Shown in pieces: positions 34,259 to 46,670 of a stretch of DNA of 64,000 nucleotides. Within the stretch, counting starts at the first letter, position 1, and each line of letters opens with the position of its first letter. Below the pieces are notes generated by a model. It saw nothing but the letters and a program-made list of their open reading frames with translations. It ran no database searches and had not been told where the DNA came from. Made by a program: the position numbers and the translations under genes. The stretch comes from Collybiopsis luxurians FD-317 M1 (lineage: Eukaryota > Basidiomycota > Agaricomycetes > Agaricales > Omphalotaceae), in the NCBI GenBank assembly GCA_000827265.1, contig KN834749.1, forward strand, positions 1,601,500 to 1,665,499, in the 5' to 3' direction.

Positions 34259-34908
34259 AGTGGACCGAAGCCAGTGGAATGCTGTAGAAAATGGTTGGAT
34301 AATGGCGGTAAAAGGGCAAGAAAAGAGTTCGGTAGGTGAAGGCAGAAGAATAAGCGAGGAATGAATGATAGGATATATAAAGTGGCAGATTCAACAAGTG
34401 CCGTACATATGCAGTGCGAGTAGTTCAAGTCAGCAGACCGCGCTACACCGTTACACCGTTGCCGCTGGCCACGTCAGTCCGTTAATCGCGATGATGACGC
34501 GTCAGCTCACCGCCAATGCCAGCAACAGTCAGCACTAGTCCTCGTAGAGTAGCTGGCTTCTTAAGCCCTAATCATTTTGCGCACACTTCATCCATTAGTC
34601 AATTCTGATCTTTTTCACCGAGCAACAGATGGTCCAACAGTTGCAACTCGAGCCGTCGTCTCGAAGTCTTGCTATCTATTAGTAGCCGGTGACGCCAAAA
34701 AAGTGGAACCAAAGCCGACCAAGGCCGAGCCGGCGCAGGAGAGAGTCAAGTAGGTTGTAGCTTCTGTAATAGACTAAGACACATAGTACATCTCGAAATA
34801 CATGCCAGTCAACATTCTCTAAAGCAAACACGATCGATCCTCGCAAAGTCTGCATCATAGAGAGACCAAAATATTTACAATAAAAAACTTCAATAAGCAC
34901 GAAAGTTT
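34259..34908. other. PP2C promoter / SNF2 3' interval
   Basis: 650 bp, both neighbours on the minus strand. Contains a perfect palindrome TGACGCGTCA (34495-34504) with an embedded ACGCGT, 237 bp upstream of the PP2C start, and a short direct repeat ACACCGTT near 34444-34460. No gene supported. Confidence 0.5.
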
Positions 34909-37900
34909 TCACGTAAAAAGAACAGCTCGATTCTTCGGTGGGACCGGGTCTTCCAGCCTTACTCTTTTGAGCTTTGGGGAGCTTCGTGGAGCAGGTTTGT
35001 CGGAATCGGGATGGTAGAACAGAGGAAAATCAATTTGAGGTGTTGCAGAGCTCGGTTGACTAGACTCGATAAATTCAGGATACTGTAAAAAAGGTATAAA
35101 GATCGCTCGTCAAACAATAGAAATTCAAAGGCTCACTTCGATGTAATGACGCATCCCGGCTTCTTCCAAGAGTTTGGGAGTTTTTCCTCCAATCTTCTGC
35201 AATTCTTTTCGTCGATCCAGCATCTTCTCTTCGGCCGTTCCGCGGATCACCAGGGTTTTAACTACGTATTTACAGTCAGATGAAGGCTTCAAGCTATCGG
35301 ATGAGCCTACCTACCAACAACAGGTTTTGTTTGACCGATTCGGTGAGCACGCTTGATTGCTTGCGATTCAACATCAGCTTGCCAGACAGGTTCACAAAAA
35401 ATCACTCGTGATGCGGAGACAAGGTTTCTAATCGCACTCAGGCACTTGTCGTCAAGGGTAATATGTCCACTTACAAACCACGGGCTGCTAGCTTCAGATC
35501 CATGACCATGACTCGATAAACATCAGAGGTTTCAAAAGTTAGCACCAGCTGTTCTCGAATCAGTTGCGATATCTGTGTAGTGAACTGGAGACTCTTGATT
35601 TGAAGAAGCGTCAAAGCCTCATACACATGGGCCAAGGTGAGCGGGGATTCTGAAAATATCAAGAACTTTTCTGTCGGAGAGTATTTCTGAACCTGTCGGG
35701 AAATCAACAAAAGCTTCTTTAGACGTCGCATAAATGAATAGTACCTCTTCAATGATGTAGTCCAGTTTACTCGATGCTGTTTTTCCGATACGTACATGAG
35801 CAACTGGGGAATGGCGCAGAAGAATAGAAGGTTGGAACTTGAAAGTTGTCGAAGTCGAAGTGGTGGGTGAATTATTTTCGAGGGCATTGAGGCGAGCCAG
35901 AGCTGCCTGAAGCTCACGCTGCATCTCCTTTATATTTTCAACTGACAACGAATTTCTGGCAGCACCACGTGTCTTCATAAAATCACTGCTGCTTGCTGAG
36001 ATGCCAGAGGATATTGATCTTTTTGAACCCAAGCGTAACTTCTCCCTGCGGTTTTTTTTCTGCTCCATTTGCTCAAAAAGTTGGCGATGCAGGGAGTCGG
36101 CTTCAGCTATTTCGCAACCAACAAAACAAAGCTTGACTTCATCACTCAAAGGGTGTTGGATGGCCTGCTGTCGTAGTCTGAGGAGTCTATCAGGGTGGAT
36201 GAGATGAATGTCAACTGTGACCCCAGCTAGTCGCGACCAGGCCTTGAATATGGCATCAGGAATTTGAGACACCTGATAGGGAATATCTTCGTGTTTCTGG
36301 ATTTCACGCCACAGAGTATTTCGAAGGGCAGAACGACTAGGTGGGATACAGTGTCGTCAGTATTGAGCTCGGACAAGAATCGATGACATACATATGGCAT
36401 AACGCTTTTTCTGTCTGAAGCAGATCTTGCGATGAGATCGATTTTCTGTGCTCTTTCGCATCCTCGAGTATCTTCTCTGTGTGCTTTGCAAGTTCTTCGG
36501 CATTATATAAATTCGCATCTACCGACCAAAACATCAATCTGAAATGTACATTAGTAATGTTAGTCTGTATTCAGAAGCTGCACATACTGAGACAAATTTT
36601 TTACGGTGAGTCGTAGAAACTCTGCATTCTACAGCAAGTTCAAGAAAGTTTGCCATAAAAGTGCATTTAACTAACCGATGGATGAAACATATAATCCTGG
36701 TGATAGCGATTAGGCTTTTGAGCTTGATAATTGGACTATGGACTACGTACTTGATCCTTCCGTTCGGAGTCGATGGCATTAATCAATATAGCCGCTTGCA
36801 TTGCATTATAAGAAAGAACCACGAGAGGATCTAAATCCAGAAGCACGGACTCTCTTGTCAATTTCGGAAGGACAACTTCTTCTTCAACATCGGCAATACT
36901 GGATGTGATAATCAGTTAGTGAGAAATGCTCAAAATACATGTTACACAATTCCCGTACCGGTGTCGAATCATAAGTGCTGACATGAAGTTTTCCAGCATT
37001 TCTATGGCTCCTGGTCGAGGACCAGTTTCAGAGAACAGAGCATCTTTAAATTGAGTTCGAATGGTTGGAGCATCGGCTAAGAACTTGATGCCAATGAACT
37101 GCGATGCCATGTTGAGTAGTTTCGAAATATCTCGGTTATCAGAAGAGCTCCAGACTCGCATAGGTGGTGTTGGTGTGGGAAAAGTATCGAGTGAGAGTCT
37201 TTCGCTACAGAGAGATGGTCCCGGGCTGCTGCCTGTGTCGTGGAAGAATGCAGTGGTTTCATCAACTTCTCCAGGAGCGCCGAAGAAATCAATGCTGTAA
37301 TCATCATTATCATAACTTGACCCTCCAAAGCTGAGGCCAAGCATGTTCGTTGTTGGAGTACCGGTAACGATCCACCGTATTTGTACACTGAGGAGCCTTG
37401 TGAAAGGTGTGAGGCGCGCTGAGAGTGAAGATGATACATGACCTTCGTCAACGACTAATCTCTTCCACCGAATTTGAAGAAGGGGAGATACATCGGGGGG
37501 TTTGCACTTGCAATCTGGAATCCGAGAATCAGGATGTTCAGGGCATTGACAGACCTTCCAGCTCTGAGCATTGCTGATGTCTGCTTTTCGGTCTTCATTG
37601 CAAAATCCTACCAGAAAATTAGACTTCATTGCATAAATTTTTGCAATAGTGAAAGCACCTACTTGGATAGGTCATAAGTATGATCTACAAGTCAAAACAA
37701 CAATAATAAGCATAAGTATATTGAAAAAAGGAGGAATGTACATCATAGTCCACAGCAAGATCTTTAGCTAGGGGAAGCACTGTCTTGGATCGCACTATAA
37801 GCAGCCGTGGGTTTTTGGCACAATGTTTGTGAATTTCCTGATCCCATTGACTGATCAAATTCGGAGGGACAATGATCAATGTGGCAGATGAAAGGTAGAT

Positions 37901-39333
37901 GATACGAGGACCGGGTTCTTTGCGTCCCCGACTGCTTGTACGGAGGTCAGTGAGCTCATCCTGGAAATGAAAATAGAATGGAGAGTTGGATTTCAGCCAA
38001 GTATTGTATATGGGAATTTGTTCAAGCCTTTCGGCTAGCTGTTGTCCCCTGTCGTCCTTTGCTGCTCCCATCAACATTGTCCTGTCCGGAATGCTTGAAC
38101 AAGGGTTGATGCATAGCTGATGTAGCAGCATCTCTCGCAAGGATGGTACACAAGGTTTTGTGCTCTTTGATGATAGTTTGGCCGTCGAAGAGCGAGGAAA
38201 TCGATCTCGCACAGCAGAATACTCCGGGGAAGGAAAATGGCGAAACGCCAACGGAGTCAAAATCGGTCGTGTGTCGATAGTCGACTCCTCCGCCCTTGCT
38301 AGCTGTCTCATCGTGCCGAGAATAAGAGCCAAAATCATCACAGTCTTGCCCGTCCCTGTATCAGTAAAATTGAGTAAAGGTAGCTGTATTGCATCACGAT
38401 AAATGCACACCTAGTTCTTCACACAAGATAGCCCCTGGAGGGATTGATACTATACTTTGTTGACATAGAATCTCGGATGTTCCTGGTTGATAGAAAAAGA
38501 TCCTGCCATCCATGCCTTTCAAGGGGACATAGAGTGGGTTCGGTATGTAGGGCTGCTCAGGCTCCTCGCGTTCGAGCATAGCTGCCACAGTTTCACGTTG
38601 ATATTTGAGTAAGGTAGACCGCAATCCAAGACCATCTAGTGTGTCACTGAAATTTAAGAGACGTGATACTAAAGAGGAGCTAGAATTTCTATGTAGTCCC
38701 GTTTGAGGTGAAGGTAGGTTACTGTATACTTCGGAGATAGTTCTTGTATCCTAGATTCGTTCAATCAAAATGCGAAGTTCTACACATGGTCTCATGGTAC
38801 TGCTTTTATGAAGAACTTACAGAAGAGCTGATGATAAGTGGAGTTTCAGGCGCCGTATGTAGATGCCCATACGTCCAACTTTTTCGATCTTGCACAATCT
38901 GAGGGAGTAGCACTGAAATGTGGTATTTCGCCATACTCAAAGCTTGAGCATTGTAACGTTTTCGCATATGGTAGCTTAGCTCGCCATTGACTCCAGGAAG
39001 ATCCCAAGGGATGAGATAGATACGGATTATGAGCTCGGAGTCTCTTAATTGGAAAGTTGCAGCAGTGAAACGATGTTCCAACAGAAATAACAGTGATTCC
39101 AATAGTTTCTGGAAAGCAGGCGACCCTAACCCTCTGAGGTTTATGTCTGAAAGGGAGTGCCAACCATCTTCAGCGTGAGCATGATCGCAAGGGAAATTTG
39201 TGGTCGAGAGATGGGAAATCTGCACTGTCCCAGCAGGAAGAAGATTTGTGAGGTCATAAGACGCGTCTAATGTTCGGGAGGGAAGGCTTGCCAGTGCAGA
39301 GCAAGAACTACAGCACGTCGGACAAGAGTCCAT
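34909..39333 (-). CDS. SNF2-family DNA-dependent ATPase (Rad5/SHPRH-like group, no RING seen)
   Basis: About 1238 residues, 14 exons: 39333-38821, 38750-38411, 38355-37742, 37684-37663, 37607-36959, 36898-36751, 36696-36676, 36628-36588, 36538-36392, 36336-35745, 35692-35475, 35427-35315, 35261-35137, 35082-34909. Two exons are 22 and 21 nt. Motif [13 protein letters not shown] (about 284-295), [13 protein letters not shown] (Ia), motif [12 protein letters not shown], motif [12 protein letters not shown], and C-lobe motifs [19 protein letters not shown] and [18 protein letters not shown]. These are diagnostic SNF2 motifs. Between motifs Ia and II lies a cysteine-rich insertion with CQC and CKC ten residues apart. 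The N-terminus also has a C-x2-CC-x2-C group ([11 protein letters not shown]). No C3HC4 RING is seen between the lobes, unlike Rad5 or SHPRH. Function in chromatin remodelling or replication repair is inferred from family. Confidence 0.88.
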
Positions 39334-39670
39334 CCTAATGATGGAGATAGAGGTAGAGAAATTGTGGCGGCCGCATCATTCTGATGCGTATCAGAAGGGA
39401 CATGTGACGGGTTACTGTCACAACCCAGCACGTTCAGTTTAAATTATCGACATTGCTAGGTACCCGAAAATGCTATCCTGGGGTGAATAGGTAGAACAGA
39501 TAATGATACATCGCCATTTACTAGAATGACCGTCGTCAAAAGTACCTACATAGGCTCCAAAATGAGAGTGAAAACAGAAAGATGCAAATGACAACAGGAA
39601 GACATGAAAAGAGGAAGATCATACAAGATCGAAACGAAGTGAGGAATATGTGACAGCACTCAGTCCCTTC
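39334..39670. other. Intergenic interval upstream of SNF2 gene
   Basis: 337 bp between two minus-strand genes. An imperfectly spaced inverted pair GTGAC...GTCAC is at about 39402-39420. Nothing else recognised. Confidence 0.4.
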
Positions 39671-40735
39671 TCAAATGCGAGCCCCGGTCATACTACTCAA
39701 ACGTCTGGAACTCCTTAAGGACCTGTCTCCATAGAACTCTGATCCTGCGTCACTTCCCGAAGCCAAGCACTCTAGCGGAACCATCCCCTTCTCCCCCCTG
39801 CTATTGACACACAAAACCCATCCATCATCGAACTCCTGCAGAATATCCAACATCTCACCGTTTAAGATAGTAAGCTCATCCGGAAAATTGGGGACAAAAG
39901 TGCATCGAACGGCGGCTCGGTTGACAGCAGTTGTTGTTCGAGGACTGGATCCAGCTGTTGCTGGAACATTGCTGTATGAAGTTGGAGGGGGTGCGATGCC
40001 GGTAGTATGCATTCCTCCAGATGCAGGCAAAGTACCGGTATAAGCATACCCATCTCCGTAGCTTGGATTGACCATGGTCATGGAAGGCTGGTTACCGGAG
40101 GAATCAGACCGCGTCCCGGCTGCCGGAGTTAATCCGCTGAGCCATCTGGCAGTAGTGCGACGTCGCTGTCTACGTCTCGCCATGTATCTATGTCCAATAA
40201 GGACTGCAGCAGCAGCAAGCAGAACGAGGACACCGATGCTAATTGCAGCAACAGCACCTCCACTAAGGGTAGACGAATTGTTGTTAGTCTGACCGTTAGC
40301 GGTATTATCTGAAGAATTGGATTTGGTGCTAGTTGCGGAGCTTGTAACGGCAGAGACGGAAGGCGAGGGGGTTGTCGTTGGGCGAGCAGTAGTAGTAGAT
40401 GATGATGATGATGAAAAAGAGGACGATGACGAAGAACGCGTGCTAGACACAGAAGTACTGGAGATCGCCGCAGCCGTCGAGGTTTGTATAGAAGGAAGAG
40501 TTGTAGAGGCCGTGTTGCTGGAACTGCCGACCAAGGTCGAGACGAAGGTCAGAGTTACAGGACCTACAGGTATGGTTATTTAAACGCGTTTGCTCAAATA
40601 AAAGCAGCACATACCTGATAGAGACAGGGGAAGGTTCTCTACATCGGTGGTAATAACTGAATTAAGGAGTGGACGTCGTTTCCGGAAAAAGCCCCGCGCA
40701 GCGGGCGAATGTCTTGCTCGTTGTTCATATGGCAT
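39671..40735 (-). CDS. Single-pass membrane protein with C-terminal SH3 domain
   Basis: 337 residues; exons 40735-40615 and 40563-39671. The basic N-terminus MPYEQRARHSPAARGFFRKR has no cleavable signal. A Ser/Thr-rich stretch of about 90 residues (likely O-glycosylated) follows, then one transmembrane helix (AVAAISIGVLVLLAAAAVLI), a basic cluster (RRRQRRR), a Pro/Gly-rich linker and a C-terminal SH3 domain (VRCTFVPNFPDELTILNGEM, then DILQEFDDGWVLC and GMVPLECL, with ALYDY-type variation and a preserved W and P). Layout resembles fungal surface sensors (Mid2-like stalk plus a cytosolic SH3 like that of Sho1), but the order and single helix differ from Sho1. Partners not predictable. Start supported by continuous reading across the 51-nt intron. 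Confidence 0.82.
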
Positions 40736-41302
40736 GGGTAAAGAATGACTGAAACGAAGGCGAAACGAAATCGAGCTAGAAGCGTAGCGCCAGTCGAGAC
40801 AGCGAGTACCGATGCAAGTCAGAGAGCCTATTAAAAGTAATGTTGGAGACGTAAAGTAAGAAATGGGCGAATGAACGAACCAGATTGTTGACCGTCAAGG
40901 AAAAGGGAAAGACTGGGAATTCATTAGGGAATTCATTAGGGACGTGGTTACCGTTGTAATTTGACGGTGGTCGCTGAACGCTGATATGATACCCAACTTA
41001 TTCCTTCTGACAGATTTGGTTCTCTAGCCAATCCGTTCATCCGAAAGTGACCATGCATGGTTGCTGTGTCGTCCCTCGGGGGACTGCCACAAACTGTCAA
41101 TGACCCGTCTCGATTCATGTGTGGCATATAGCAACGAGACCACTGTTTCAACTATGCGATCCGACCTTATGAGTAGACTTGGTTGATTATTAGAATGTAT
41201 GTATATATGGGTAGGGTTACAGTATAATATCATGTTAAAATACAGAGAGAAGAATACAGAGCGAAGGATTGTTAAAATGTCTGAGGTTAACGTTCGGGTT
41301 TT
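40736..41302. other. Intergenic interval upstream of SH3 protein
   Basis: 567 bp between two minus-strand genes. Includes a 12-bp tandem duplication at 40915-40941. No gene supported. Confidence 0.5.
40915..40941. repeat. 12-bp tandem duplication (GGGAATTCATTA)
   Basis: Two perfect copies of GGGAATTCATTA followed by a partial third (GGG). It contains two EcoRI-type GAATTC sites. It lies 180 bp upstream of the SH3-protein start; likely replication slippage, with possible promoter effect inferred only. Confidence 0.7.
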
Positions 41303-44300
41303 CTACGGGTCAGATGATGGATTATCTTTGCGCCTGATAAGAGACTTCGATATCGACAACACTCTTGATCGTTTGGATCTACTCTTGGCCATCACTGAAT
41401 TATTTGCCTTGCGTCCAAGCCGCCTCTCCGACAGATCACTCTGGATCCTTCGCATTGCTGGTCCGCCTTCCTCAAAGTCAAATCCAAACCCTCTGTGGAT
41501 TGATCTTAAGCCAGAAGACATATCCGTCCGACTGGCCGAAAGAGAGACTGTGGACTGATTTGGGCCAGGAAGCGGAGTTGTCTGGGTACTCCCGGGGTTA
41601 CTGCTGTGCAGTGAATAATTGCTACCGGTCCTTGCGGCTGCTTGGCTGTGACTCCGTCTCAACGTTTCTAGTTTATTTTGAATGTATGCGTCCTTGGCAT
41701 AATCCCTATCCGGGTCGACCTTGTTTGCCCAGCGCATGATGTCGATATCATCAGGAGTGAATATAAACTTGTACGCTTTGAACAGGTACCGAGGAGCAAG
41801 GGCGAGACAAACCGTGAGCGGAAGGCATAACCAAAAGTATGCCGAGTGGAATAGAATGGTGTTGTTGCCAAATATGGGTGTGTAGAACCATCCAGGGGAG
41901 ATAATGTTATAAATTGCCTGTTTTCGGTCAGCTATGCGAGGTTACTCAAAGACTGAGAGACGTACTGTGTATATTAGAATGAGAATGATCCCAATGAATA
42001 TTGCGAAAAAGACCCAGCCCGTCCACACCGCAGTATTTAGGCCGTTGAACAGATTAGCTGAAACAACCGCCGAAAACACCATGGTCTAAATGATCAAGAT
42101 GGCTTTAGAAGGTACAGACATCACCGAACAAGGAAGCTACCGTAGTAAATTCGAACTGGTATTGGCCATAACCATCTGGTCGAGAAGTGGGGCTGGAAGA
42201 ATAGCTGTAATTGATCAAGAAATAGATAATAGCAGACTGGGCTGACGATTAAGACGTCGTTCAGGCAAGGATGACAGCAGACATACTTGATAAACGGCAT
42301 CGAGCATGTAATAGGCAAACCGTTTCAACGTAAAGTGTGTACCCTCACGTCCATATCGGTACAGCTCTGGAAGAGCCATAAGTATATGGGAATCTGGAAT
42401 AATAGTGACTTAAGGCTGGCTAAATAGGTTACCATCAAAGCAGGGATACTCACCGACTATCCGATCAAATATACCCATGGCGATAACTGGCGCAATGGTC
42501 CAGAAAGAGTTCCAGAAGATGAGATAGGCTACAGAGACTGGTAAGAAAGAATTATAGATGGTCAAAGGATGGGAGGCAACCCACTATATTCGAAAGCACT
42601 ATCAAGGCCAGTTCAGTACCAATTTAAGGAGTTGACGTGAAACACTCACTAAGCGGAGCTCCATGCGTTATAGATTTGAAACCACCATAGAACGCCAATG
42701 CAGACAACATTCTTGTAGAAGAAGTTCAAAATCCTAGTAAAAGTCAGTGTTCAGCGAAAGATGACTGAACAAGGGGCTTACATGTTGCCGTTTCGGGCGT
42801 AAGACCAATGTCCATGTACTAGCAGAAGCCTCTTCAGAAAGCGGAACTGAAAAATAAAAGCGTTAGTATCTTCTAGCATATAAGAACCTTATGACCGGTA
42901 TACTTGGGCAATAGCATAATCTGAAGAATTGACGGCCTGTAAACCCTCTTCACCAGAAATTCCGACACCTACGTCGGCAGCCTGGGAGCGAACAGCATCA
43001 ACAAGGAAAGAAGTACGAGGAAACCATTGACAACCATATACCTGAATCATGCTAACATCATTTGCTCCGTCTCCGATCGCAAGGGTCATGGCCTTCAAAC
43101 CGTCTTTTACAAGTTTCACGACCTGCGCCTTCTGCATGGGGGAAACGCGACAACATATTACTCCCTCGCAAAGCATCGCCAGTCGCAAAAGAAGATCCTT
43201 GTTCACGCCATCGCCCAAAGCCTACATTGATGGAGATTGAGCATGTAAAAGGAAGCGACGGTTCCGAGAAACTCACATAACTCAATGCAGTTCCATCAAT
43301 TACAAGCACAAACCCCCCCGGACGATCTCCGTTATCGGACCCGACAATTGAACTTATACCAGTCTGGACACGCTGCAGAGGAATAGGGCGCTGGCTATCC
43401 CGCGAAGAGCTGGATTGCCGACGTTGGAGTGAACCAGAAGTAAATGTTCCGTATTCATCCAAGATCCCGCTTTCCGGAAAGAACTCTTGCACAGCACCTA
43501 CCAACTGTTGATAAACAGGACGCGAGCTCTCATCGCCACCTCGGATAACGATGATGTTGGAGTCTGCCGCAATTAGGTTAGTACTGTGACCAATAGCTGT
43601 AGCGGAAGAACTTGGTCAGTAAATAATACAATGGTATGAGGTAGAGTTTGCACCTATCGCGGTTTCCAATTTATCCCCAGTCGCAACCCAGATTTTGATC
43701 CCAGCCTGCTTGAGGTCGGCAATGGTCTCGGGGACTCCATCCTGTAACTTGTCTTCAATAGCAGTAGCGCCGAGCAAACGAACATTCTGCTCTAGTTGGT
43801 CGGAGACTGCGTCGATTTTCTCCTCCCTGTTGTCCACTGCGACCGTAGCTTCATGGTATCGTTGACTCCATGCTTCATATTCCCGCTCTGGAATGATCTT
43901 GTAAGCCAGGGTCAGCGTGCGTAAGCCTCCGTTTGCAAATTCGCTCAGATGCATCTCTGTCTGCTCTTTAAGGGCCCGATCCACACCCTCCTTCAGTCGC
44001 TCAAATACGACATTATCAGCACCCTTCATCAAGAGAAAAATCCGATTGTCATTTCCGTCCAACTTTCTGACGATCACGCTCATTCGTTTTCGAGCACTGT
44101 TAAACTCCAGGATATTGAGCAGTTCGTACTTTTCATACGTGTCTCTCTTGTCCTCGGTATCGCTCTCTCTTTCGCTCGTAAGAGGAGTTTGGAGGTACAG
44201 AATTTCTCTTTCGCGCCCTCTGAAGACATAGCCTACATCGGCTGCAGCTTTAACCAACGCAGCTTCGTCAGGAGATTGAGCTTTGTACTCGACTTTTCCC

Positions 44301-46377
44301 GTGGCTGGATTGACCGAAGTGAGGACGGTATGACAGAGAGCAAGAACAGAAAGGAACCCGTTCAAGGCGCGAGCGTGAGCCGCATTTGGTGAGTTGGGTT
44401 CGGAATGGAGGGCGGCAGAAATATCCGCGGATAATTTAGCGGAGTGGAATAACGGTTGTACACCGGTGGCAGCTGCAGATTCTTTGGTCGGTATGTCGGG
44501 AGAATTAGACGATGTATCAGTTGTGGATGGAGTATCTTCTTTCAGAGTCGTCTCGTCCTCAGATTCTCCAATATATACTTGACCCCCGATAGAGCATTGC
44601 CGGAAGACCATGGAGTTCTAATAGGCAAGATTAAGTTGATCAATTAAAAGTAAATTAATGGAACAGTCAAACCTACTTGAGTCAGAGTACCTGTTTTGTC
44701 AGAAAAGATGTATTCAATTTGCCCGAGGTCATCAGACAACGTCCAGCTCCTAGCCAATGCTGCTTGGCCTGTTTTTCCATAAACCATTTGTGAATCGAAG
44801 TAGATGAAGGCTGCTTGACATGTCCGTACAGCTTCAATGGAGATGTACAGGGAGATAGGAACGATATTCTGAAACGTTATCAACGCGAAAGCCCATGTAA
44901 TTAGTCCATTGATTGACGGATTATCATTGGACCTATTGTCATCGTAAAGCCAAGGTGCACCGGCGGGATAGTCTCGTTTCTCAAGAGTCGAATCAACGAT
45001 CGCACAAGCTGCAATGACGGAAAGGTCTGTGAGCTACCGCATAAAAAGAAAAATTAGAAGCATACCGATTGCCATCGCTGCAAGTAGCAAGAGGTTAATT
45101 AAACTGCATCCCAATCATAATGTAAGATAAGAGTGTGGATTGTTAAACGATGTCACTGACACTTGAGGATTCATCTGCCTCTCAACCTTGCTCCGCTTAC
45201 TCGGAGTTCCTCCAGCGTTCTGCACAATCTTTGTATCCTCGCCCGTGAACAAAACTACGCCAATAACCCATTGCGTATTTCTGAGCACCGTCCCACGTAA
45301 AAGGGTGTTGCTAATATCTGCTGACACAGTAGATTCGCTATCGATATTGACAGCGGAATTCAGTTTGAACATGTTGTTATCTGGTCGATCGAGATCAATA
45401 CTGAAGACATTCTGTTTGCTGGCGCAAGCCGCCGCAGTACGCATACGCGTCAGAGTAGAAACGGCAGTCCGGGATTTGAGGTTGGTCTCGCCGTCAAGAT
45501 TCTTTGTTTCGACAAAAGCAACATTCTCGTCCTCTGATGTGGCACAAATGAGAATATCCGCAGGAAAAGACTCATTATTGAGAATTTTAACCACATCGCC
45601 CACACGAACGTCTTCCCAAATGATCTTTTTCCAGTGCGGCCTCTTCTCATGGCTATGAAAGGAGAAGCGTCGTTCGTGTTGTAATTCGTCTTCGTCGGAT
45701 TCGACATCCTCTGGAAAAGTGGGCGCGGAAGGCTGTTCGGAGGCAGAACCGAGACCCACACCCTCGGCTTTTTCAACATTGGGAACGTTTGGTTTAGCAT
45801 TCTGAGGTAGTAAGCGTTTCGGAATCATCCCCCGAACGAATGTACGGGTTTTGGGCAGCATGACATTGGGATTCTTCCATTCATCGCTGGTAAGCACCTT
45901 GACCGCAGTATGATTGACTCGCCTATCCGACTGGTGCCGCTTGATATCCTCGTAACCGTCCTTGAGGGCAGTGATTCCGAGAACAATGAGAAGAGGAAGA
46001 ATAACGAGGCCGGGAGAAATAGTTGAGAACTCGGAGAAGAATTGGAGGATTGCTATGCCCAGGAAAAAGCTAGAAACAAGTTTTCAGCAAATCAGCAAGA
46101 CAGATTATCGAGATACCAACATATTGGCGATCCTTCTGCTTTGTTCAAAGATGATTCGAGGTAGAAACGACACCCAAGTGTACTTCGAGGTGATAACCTG
46201 ATTCGCGGTGTATTTGTATTCGGGTTTGATCCTTCCTTTGCTATCCCAGTAGTCCTGAGGAAGATCCTGGTTTACGAAGATCCTTCGTTTGGGACCTCGC
46301 TCTCTCTTCCTAACAAAAAGGTTTTCGACATTGAGCTGGGCGATCTTGGTATAGAATGCTACAAAACGGTTGGACAT
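41303..46377 (-). CDS. P4-type phospholipid flippase (Dnf/Drs2 family)
   Basis: ATP-driven phospholipid translocase of plasma membrane/Golgi/endosome, about 1417 residues. Sixteen exons: 46377-46121, 46069-45161, 45103-45066, 45008-44677, 44617-43654, 43596-43277, 43221-43042, 42981-42904, 42846-42782, 42733-42650, 42598-42585, 42528-42454, 42393-42287, 42236-42141, 42085-41966, 41917-41303. Seen: P4 loop [11 protein letters not shown] (DGET marks P4 ATPases), phosphorylation site [34 protein letters not shown] and [13 protein letters not shown], with about ten hydrophobic helices. N-terminus [20 protein letters not shown] is Dnf1/2-like. Length fits Dnf (~1.4-1.6 kb aa). It needs a Cdc50-family partner, not seen in this window. 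One exon is only 14 nt, giving AFEY; intron 43041-42982 is 60 nt, stop-free. Confidence 0.95.
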
Positions 46378-46670
46378 GACTGTTAGAGAAAATAGTATAG
46401 TTGAAAAGGTTTGATAGATTAAGTCTCCCTATAGAAGAGAGAAGGTCGTAGCTGGGTCGTAAAGATGAGAAATGTGTCTGCTAAGCCGACATGATAGTCG
46501 AGTGAATGTCAGTCAGCATCAAAGGGTCAGCGCGATGACGACTTGAGGAACAGCCGCTGGGCCGTTTAAGCGCCCAAACACTCAGTCGTGATAAGCGCCG
46601 GCGAAGTTCCCTGCAGCGTGTACGCAGGGCGAACACGAGTTTTCAGTTTCTTCGACTCAGACCACCACGC
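46378..46670. promoter_or_regulatory. 293-bp divergent interval flippase / GH16
   Basis: Start codons face away from each other across 293 bp. Nothing beyond CT/AG-rich patches is recognised; shared regulation is only inferred from position. Confidence 0.3.
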
